DNA of 64,000 nt from Qipengyuania vesicularis (GTDB lineage Bacteria; Pseudomonadota; Alphaproteobacteria; Sphingomonadales; Sphingomonadaceae). The notes under the pieces were generated by a model. That model had not been told where the DNA came from and ran no database searches. It saw only the letters and a list, made by a program, of their open reading frames with translations. A program made the translations under genes and the position numbers. The stretch covers positions 434,001 to 498,000 of the forward strand of contig NZ_JAIGNJ010000003.1 in the NCBI RefSeq assembly GCF_019711415.1. Direction: 5' to 3'. Shown piece after piece: positions 59,482 through 64,000 of this stretch; positions within the stretch are counted from its first letter, which is position 1; each line of letters starts with the position of its first letter.

Positions 59482-61008
59482 TCATTCGGCAGGTTCGACT
59501 TCGCCTTTCGCGATCTTTTCGCGCCAGCGAGCGGGGGCCAGTGTGTGCACATTGTTGCCCGCCGCGTCGACCGCAACGGTAACAGGCATGTCCTGCACTT
59601 CGAACTCGTAGATCGCTTCCATCCCGAGATCTTCGAATGCGACAACTTCGGCGCCCTTGATAGCGCGGCTGACGAGATAGGCGGCACCGCCGGTCGCCAT
59701 CAGATAGGCGACCTTGAAGCGGCTGATCACCTCGACAGCGTCATGCCCGCGCTCGGCCTTGCCGATCATGGCGAGCAGGCCAAGGTCGAGCATCATCTCG
59801 GTGAACTTGTCCATGCGGGTTGCCGTGGTGGGGCCAGCCGGGCCGACGACTTCGCCCATCACCGGATCGACCGGGCCGACATAATAGATCGCGCGCCCCC
59901 TGAACTCGACCGGCAGCTCCTCGCCGCGGGACAACATGTCCTGGATGCGCTTGTGCGCGGCGTCGCGGCCGGTAAGCATCTTGCCCGAGAGCAGGAGGCG
60001 ATCGCCATGCTCCCAGCTCGCCACTTCTTCGGGTGTCAGATGGTCGAGGTCGACGCGCTTGGCGGCCGCGTCGGGCTGCCAGGTGACATCGGGATATTCG
60101 TCGATGTTCGGCGGGTCTAGATAGGCCGGGCCCGAACCGTCGAGCGTGAAATGCGCGTGGCGCGTGGCGGCGCAATTGGGGATCATCGCCACCGGCTTGC
60201 CTGCCGCGTGGCAGGGCGCGTCGAGAATCTTGATGTCGAGCACTGTGGAAAGGCCGCCCAGCCCCTGAGCGCCGATACCCTGCGCGTTGACGGCATCGAA
60301 GATATCAATCCGCAATTGTTCGATATCGGTCTGCGCACCGCGCTGCTTCAACTGGCCCATGTCGATCGGGTCCATCAGCGAAAGCTTGGCCAGCTTCATG
60401 CAGTGCTCGGCCGTACCGCCGATGCCGATCCCGAGCATTCCCGGAGGGCACCAGCCCGCCCCCATACTTGGGAGCTGCTCGACCACCCAGTCGACGATAT
60501 TGTCGGACGGGTTCATCATCTTGAACTTGGACTTGTTCTCGCTGCCACCGCCCTTGGCCGCGACATCGACCGAAATCGTATCGCCGGGCACCATCTCGAC
60601 CGACAGCACGCTGGGCGTATTGTCGCGCGTGTTGCGGCGCGTGAAGGCAGGATCGGCGAGAATGGAGGCGCGCAGCTTGTTGTCGGGGTGGTTGTACGCC
60701 TGCCGCACACCTTCATCGACAACTTCCTGCAGGCTCCGCTTGGTATCAAGGCGGCAGTTCATGCCCCATTTCACGAAGACATTGACGATGCCCGTGTCCT
60801 GGCAGATCGGGCGATGGCCCTCGGCGCACATACGGCTGTTGGTAAGGATCTGCGCGATGGCGTCCTTGGCTGCGGGGCCTTTTTCGGCCTCATAGGCTTC
60901 CCCAAGAGCCCGAATGTAATCCATCGGGTGGTAATAGGAGATGTACTGGAGCGCGTCCTTTACGCTCTCGATCAGGTCTTCTTCCTTGATGACGGTCATG
61001 TCGCTCAT
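59482..61008 (-). CDS. Fumarate hydratase, class I
   Basis: 508 residues from ATG 61008 (ATG 60999 is possible). A single chain with both halves of the iron-sulfur fumarase: 'CQDTGIVNVFVKWG', 'MLGIGIGGTAEHCMKLAK', 'PNCAATRHAHFTLDGSGPAYLDPP' and 'VVGPAGPTTATRMDKFTEMML'. Converts fumarate to malate in the TCA cycle and needs a [4Fe-4S] cluster, linking it to the suf operon. Monocistronic. Confidence 0.96.
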   Translation of the reverse strand: MSDMTVIKEEDLIESVKDALQYISYYHPMDYIRALGEAYEAEKGPAAKDAIAQILTNSRMCAEGHRPICQDTGIVNVFVKWGMNCRLDTKRSLQEVVDEGVRQAYNHPDNKLRASILADPAFTRRNTRDNTPSVLSVEMVPGDTISVDVAAKGGGSENKSKFKMMNPSDNIVDWVVEQLPSMGAGWCPPGMLGIGIGGTAEHCMKLAKLSLMDPIDMGQLKQRGAQTDIEQLRIDIFDAVNAQGIGAQGLGGLSTVLDIKILDAPCHAAGKPVAMIPNCAATRHAHFTLDGSGPAYLDPPNIDEYPDVTWQPDAAAKRVDLDHLTPEEVASWEHGDRLLLSGKMLTGRDAAHKRIQDMLSRGEELPVEFRGRAIYYVGPVDPVMGEVVGPAGPTTATRMDKFTEMMLDLGLLAMIGKAERGHDAVEVISRFKVAYLMATGGAAYLVSRAIKGAEVVAFEDLGMEAIYEFEVQDMPVTVAVDAAGNNVHTLAPARWREKIAKGEVEPAE

Positions 61009-61158
61009 CGCCGCGCGTTCCCATGTTGCAGAATTGCGCTCCCCGATAGGCGCGTTTGCCGTCATCGGTCAAAGCGCTTGGAAGCAAGGGGTCTTGCGCC
61101 TAAGTGAACTCACAGCTTGCAAAGCCGTGTTATCGATGTAATACAGCACCGGATTGAT

Positions 61159-61755
61159 ATGACCACTACAACCAAGACCCGCCCCGACTACGCCGCCGCA
61201 AGGAGGGCGATGATCGACAGCCAGCTGCGCACCAGCGGTGTGAACGAGCCTTTCGTGCTTGAGCGCATGGGCACGGTCGCGCGCGAAGATTTCGTGCCGG
61301 AAGCCGCCAGGGGCACCGCTTACATGGACCGCGCCATCCGTCTGGCGGACGGCGGTTCGCTGCCCGCTCCGCTGTTCCATGGCGCCATGCTGGCAGAGGC
61401 GCGCCCCTCGGGCGAAGACAGTGTTCTCGTAATCGACGGGGGCAGCGGCTACCTGACCGCACTGGTCGAGCCACTGGTCGCTTCGGTGAAGACAATTGCT
61501 GCAACCGACGCGCCGAAGGCGAAGAAGGGCGACTATTCGCTCGTGCTGATCGATGGCGCGATCGAGCATGTTCCGGCAAACCTTGCCAAGCTGGTTGCCG
61601 AAGGCGGCCGGATCGTGACCGGCCTCGTCGAGCGCGGCGTCACCCGCCTCGCCACCGGTCGCAAATCGGGCAAGGCGCTTGCCCTGCTGCCGCTCGCTGA
61701 AATGGGCGTGCCGCGCATGGGCGCATTCGACAAGCCGGAAAGCTGGAGTTTCTGA
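61159..61755 (+). CDS. Pcm-like protein with a shortened methyltransferase core
   Basis: 198 residues. It begins like protein-L-isoaspartate methyltransferases ('ARRAMIDSQLRTSGVNEPFVLERMGTVAREDFVPE...AYMDRAI'), and motif I survives as 'VLVIDGGSGYLTALVEPL' (89-106). The following 'VLIDGAIEHVP' comes only about 35 residues later, where normal Pcm has roughly twice that, so half the Rossmann core is missing. Catalysis is doubtful. Immediately upstream of tolC, zero-base gap. Confidence 0.85.
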   Translation: MTTTTKTRPDYAAARRAMIDSQLRTSGVNEPFVLERMGTVAREDFVPEAARGTAYMDRAIRLADGGSLPAPLFHGAMLAEARPSGEDSVLVIDGGSGYLTALVEPLVASVKTIAATDAPKAKKGDYSLVLIDGAIEHVPANLAKLVAEGGRIVTGLVERGVTRLATGRKSGKALALLPLAEMGVPRMGAFDKPESWSF

Positions 61756-63264
61756 ATGTTTGGGGGAGGGGTCGTGAAGAAGCTGGCACTATCCGGAAGC
61801 GTTATCGCGGTCGCTTTCGGCTCGGCGCCTGTGCATGCGGACACGCTGCAGGAAGCCCTCACCGACGCCTATCTCAACAACCCGACTCTCGAAGCGGCGC
61901 GCGCCAACCAGCGCGCCAATGACGAGAACGTCCAGATCCAGCGCTCGCAGGGCCTCCCGAGCGTTACCGGGACCGCCAATTACACCGAGGTTTTGAGGCA
62001 GAATAACACGAACTTCTTCAATCCGAGCCGCATCCTGACTGCGGGCGCGGATCTCGGTGTGCCCATCTATTCGGGTGGTGCGGTGCGCAATGGCGTGAAG
62101 GCAGCCAAGGATCGCGTCGAAGCGGGCCGCGCTGACTTGCGCGGCCTCGAAAGCGCGATCTTCAGCCAGGTCGTCGCCGCTTATATGGACGTGCTGCGTG
62201 GACAGGCTTTGGTTGCGCTGTCGGCAAACCAGGTCGACGTCCTGTCGGTCAATGTCGAGGCGACGAGCGATCGCTTCGAAATCGGCGATCTGACGCGGAC
62301 CGATGTCGCCCAGTCCGAATCGCGATTGGCGCTCGCCCAGGGTGACCTGCGAAGCGCCGAGGCAAACCTGATTTCGGCGCGCGAAACCTATATCGCACTG
62401 ACCGGCGATGCGCCTGACAACCTGCAGCCTCCGCCGCCTCTTCCGGGGCTTCCGGCTTCGGCGGACATGGCTGTCGACATCGCGCTCGACAACAATCCCG
62501 ACATCATTGCTGCTCGCGAACGCGCATCGGCCGCACGGTCCGATGTCGAGGTTGCGGGCGCCGGTCGCCTGCCCACGGTTTCGATCTTCGCGGGATACGA
62601 CTACCAGAACGCCCTCGGGAGCATTCCCGATATTCCGCCCGATCCGGATGTGCCGGGCAGCCAGCCGATTCCGGTCGACCAGACCGCCACCGGCGCCCAG
62701 GCAGGTGTTTCGCTACGGATGCCGATTTTCCAGGGGGGCTTGCCCGCCGCGCGCCAGCGCCAGGCGAGTGCCCGGGCCACTGCGGCACTCGAGGATGTGA
62801 TCGCCGCAGAACGCGATGTGATCGCGCAGACGCGCGCCGCCTATTCGAGCTGGCAGGCCAGCCTCGCGATCATCGAGAGCTCGCAGGCCGCCGTCGATGC
62901 CGCATCGCTCAGCCTCGAAGGCGTGCGCGCGGAGAACTCGATCGGCAACCGCACGATCCTCGATGTGCTCAATGCCGAGCAGGAACTGCTGTCCAGCCGC
63001 GTCCAGCTCGTGACGGCACGTCGTAACGCCTATGTCGCGGGCTTCTCGCTGCTGGCCGCGATGGGCCGCGCCGAAGCGCGCGACCTTGGGCTTGGCGATG
63101 AGGGCGTGCTCTACAATCCGCTCGACAATTACAACCGCGTCAGCGGGAGCATCTGGGACTGGGGCCGCGACCCCGAGCCGGAAGCCAAGAGCACTTCGAC
63201 CGCGAACATCCCTGCACAGACTGCGGATATTCCCGCAATTGAAGAAAGTGACGAAACCCCTTAG
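61756..63264 (+). CDS. tolC: TolC family outer-membrane efflux protein
   Basis: 502 residues. Signal peptide to about residue 30 ('SAPVHA'), two tandem OEP repeats with 'EALTDAYLNNPTLEAARANQRANDENVQIQRSQGLPSVT' and 'ENSIGNRTILDVLNAEQELLSSRVQLVTARRNAYVAGFSLLAAMG'. Trimeric outer-membrane channel for drug efflux or type I secretion. ATG 61756 directly follows the previous stop; a GTG at 61774 behind GGAGG may be the real start. No membrane-fusion or pump genes in the window. Confidence 0.95.
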   Translation: MFGGGVVKKLALSGSVIAVAFGSAPVHADTLQEALTDAYLNNPTLEAARANQRANDENVQIQRSQGLPSVTGTANYTEVLRQNNTNFFNPSRILTAGADLGVPIYSGGAVRNGVKAAKDRVEAGRADLRGLESAIFSQVVAAYMDVLRGQALVALSANQVDVLSVNVEATSDRFEIGDLTRTDVAQSESRLALAQGDLRSAEANLISARETYIALTGDAPDNLQPPPPLPGLPASADMAVDIALDNNPDIIAARERASAARSDVEVAGAGRLPTVSIFAGYDYQNALGSIPDIPPDPDVPGSQPIPVDQTATGAQAGVSLRMPIFQGGLPAARQRQASARATAALEDVIAAERDVIAQTRAAYSSWQASLAIIESSQAAVDAASLSLEGVRAENSIGNRTILDVLNAEQELLSSRVQLVTARRNAYVAGFSLLAAMGRAEARDLGLGDEGVLYNPLDNYNRVSGSIWDWGRDPEPEAKSTSTANIPAQTADIPAIEESDETP

Positions 63265-63291
63265 ATTCGCTCGAATTCCCGAATCGGGAAT
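63264..63291. promoter_or_regulatory. Two GANTC sites and an inverted repeat upstream of popZ
   Basis: GATTC at 63264-63268 and GAATC at 63281-63285. The second lies in the centre of a 17-bp inverted repeat, ATTCCCG-AAT-CGGGAAT (63275-63291), 28 bp before the popZ ATG. GANTC is the CcrM methylation target. Confidence 0.5.
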
Positions 63292-63318
63292 GGTGCGAAA
63301 CGAGGGGGGCCGCGAGCC

Positions 63319-63816
63319 ATGCAGAACCACGGTGAACCGTCGGTCGAGGAAATTCTCGACTCGATCAAGAAGGTGATCGCACGCGACGCCGAGGATCGTG
63401 TCGCACAGCCGCGCAGGCACCCACTCATGGCCAGCGATGCCGAGCCTGCCGATGCCGAGGAAGCCGAGGAAGTGCTCGAGCTGGGCGTCGGGCTCGGCGA
63501 GGAACTGATCCTCGAAGACAATGCCGCGCTCGACCGGGCCTTTGGCGAAGAGCCGGGCGAGGAAGAGGTAGAAGAAGCCGCACTTACCGGCGATGCGACG
63601 CAGGAATCGATGCGTCAGAATTTCGCTGCGCTTTCCATGCTCGCCAAGCCCGGCAAACAGCCGCAGATCGTGCGCCAGGGCGAAACCTCGCTCGAAGGCC
63701 TCGTGCGCGAAATGCTGCGCCCGATGCTGGCGCAATGGCTCGACGACAACCTGCCGGGCATGGTCGAGGAACTGGTCAAAGCCGAGATCGCGCGCATCGC
63801 GGGCAAGAAGGGCTAA
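63319..63816 (+). CDS. popZ: PopZ-family polar organizing protein (DUF2497)
   Basis: 165 residues. Conserved N-terminal helix 'EPSVEEILDSIKKVIARD', an acidic Pro/Glu linker (about 40-90), and the C-terminal oligomerisation helices 'LEGLVREMLRPMLAQWLDDNLPGMVEELVKAEIARIAGKKG'. PopZ forms polar condensates that anchor the chromosome origin and cell-cycle regulators. Linker is short compared with the Caulobacter protein. Confidence 0.9.
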   Translation: MQNHGEPSVEEILDSIKKVIARDAEDRVAQPRRHPLMASDAEPADAEEAEEVLELGVGLGEELILEDNAALDRAFGEEPGEEEVEEAALTGDATQESMRQNFAALSMLAKPGKQPQIVRQGETSLEGLVREMLRPMLAQWLDDNLPGMVEELVKAEIARIAGKKG

Positions 63817-63860
63817 TTCTCCCTTACGCTGGCACGGCACTCGCGCTACACCGCGCGGCC

Positions 63861-64000
63861 ATGACACAACGCATTCGGGCCGCACTCCCGCTCGCCAGCG
63901 CCTTTGCGCTTCTCGCCACTCCGCTCGCGGCACAGGACGCGCCCGCGCCGATGCAGGCGAGGGACCTCGTTACCATGCCGCGCCTTGGCAGCCCTACCGT
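63861..64000 (+). CDS. Probable S9 family (prolyl oligopeptidase) peptidase, 3'-truncated by the window edge
   Basis: 46 residues visible: a signal peptide 'MTQRIRAALPLASAFALLATPLAA' and then 'MQARDLVTMPRLGSP', the start typical of the beta-propeller of S9 peptidases in sphingomonads. Catalytic domain is beyond the window, so the call rests on the N-terminus only. Confidence 0.55.
   Translation, partial: MTQRIRAALPLASAFALLATPLAAQDAPAPMQARDLVTMPRLGSPT

Overview
The window looks like a chromosomal segment of a high-GC alphaproteobacterium, most likely a sphingomonad of the Erythrobacter/Qipengyuania type. Reasons seen in the sequence: a PopZ-family gene, mmcB with an alphaproteobacterial GTTC-N7-GTTC LexA box, two UrcA-family and two DUF2141 secreted proteins, an Rrf2-controlled suf operon, DUF2093, LytS/LytTR pairs and GANTC sites at several promoters. 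This placement is inference from gene content; there is no rRNA gene in the window. I saw no prophage, transposase, insertion sequence or CRISPR array. Two genes (19139-19726 and 48371-48835) are visibly less GC-rich and look like accessory insertions.

Layout. 1-1580: 3' part of an asparagine-synthase-like gene that resembles lasso-peptide cyclases. 1692-6525: two DUF2141 genes flank a lipid kinase/nucleotidyltransferase pair (minus), a tRNA-Arg, a hypothetical gene, mmcB and a sterol-desaturase-family gene. 6643-10825: a very acidic PAS protein, an App1-type phosphatase and an esterase. 10837-13892: an envelope quality-control group (BepA-like M48 protease, DsbA-like protein, PDZ-M48 protease). 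13896-19096: HD protein (minus), then a LytS/LytTR two-component system followed by nadC, a membrane protein, RNase T2 and a P-loop kinase. 19139-25625: accessory gene, tadA, rpmB, phytase-like protein, M23 peptidase, DUF2093, xseA, and purD, whose start codon overlaps that of xseA. 25802-28523: UrcA gene divergent from a CadC-like membrane regulator.

28572-33443: two adjacent acyl-CoA dehydrogenases, adenosine kinase, an EI24/CysZ-like membrane protein and a small lipoprotein. 33440-39995: a tightly overlapped suf operon (Rrf2 regulator, sufB, a secreted hypothetical protein, a DUF559 protein, sufC, sufD, sufS, sufT, sufA, small protein) with a palindromic operator candidate upstream. 40113-48346: AraC regulator, an orphan minus-strand terminator, pyrD, gamma-glutamyltransferase, acyl-CoA synthetase, LbtU-like porin and a cupin lipoprotein. 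48371-53341: HNH-like nuclease, unknown protein, GNAT, a ThiS-ThiG fusion, MerC with a Zur-like palindrome, then ctaA-cutA-exported protein. 53512-57344: rplM-rpsI with a structured leader, metallophosphoesterase, a second lipid kinase, and a second UrcA gene with a strong leader stem. 57432-64000: a second LytS/LytTR pair, class I fumarase, degenerate Pcm-like protein, TolC, PopZ and the start of an S9 peptidase.

How the genes relate. The suf products would supply Fe-S clusters, including for the class I fumarase. Lipid-related genes recur: two DAG-kinase-family proteins, a Tam41-like protein, an App1 phosphatase, an acyl-CoA ligase and two acyl-CoA dehydrogenases. Many junctions are ATGA/GTGA/TGATG overlaps, so transcription is organised in compact operons. 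All functional calls are from reading the sequence; no database search was possible.
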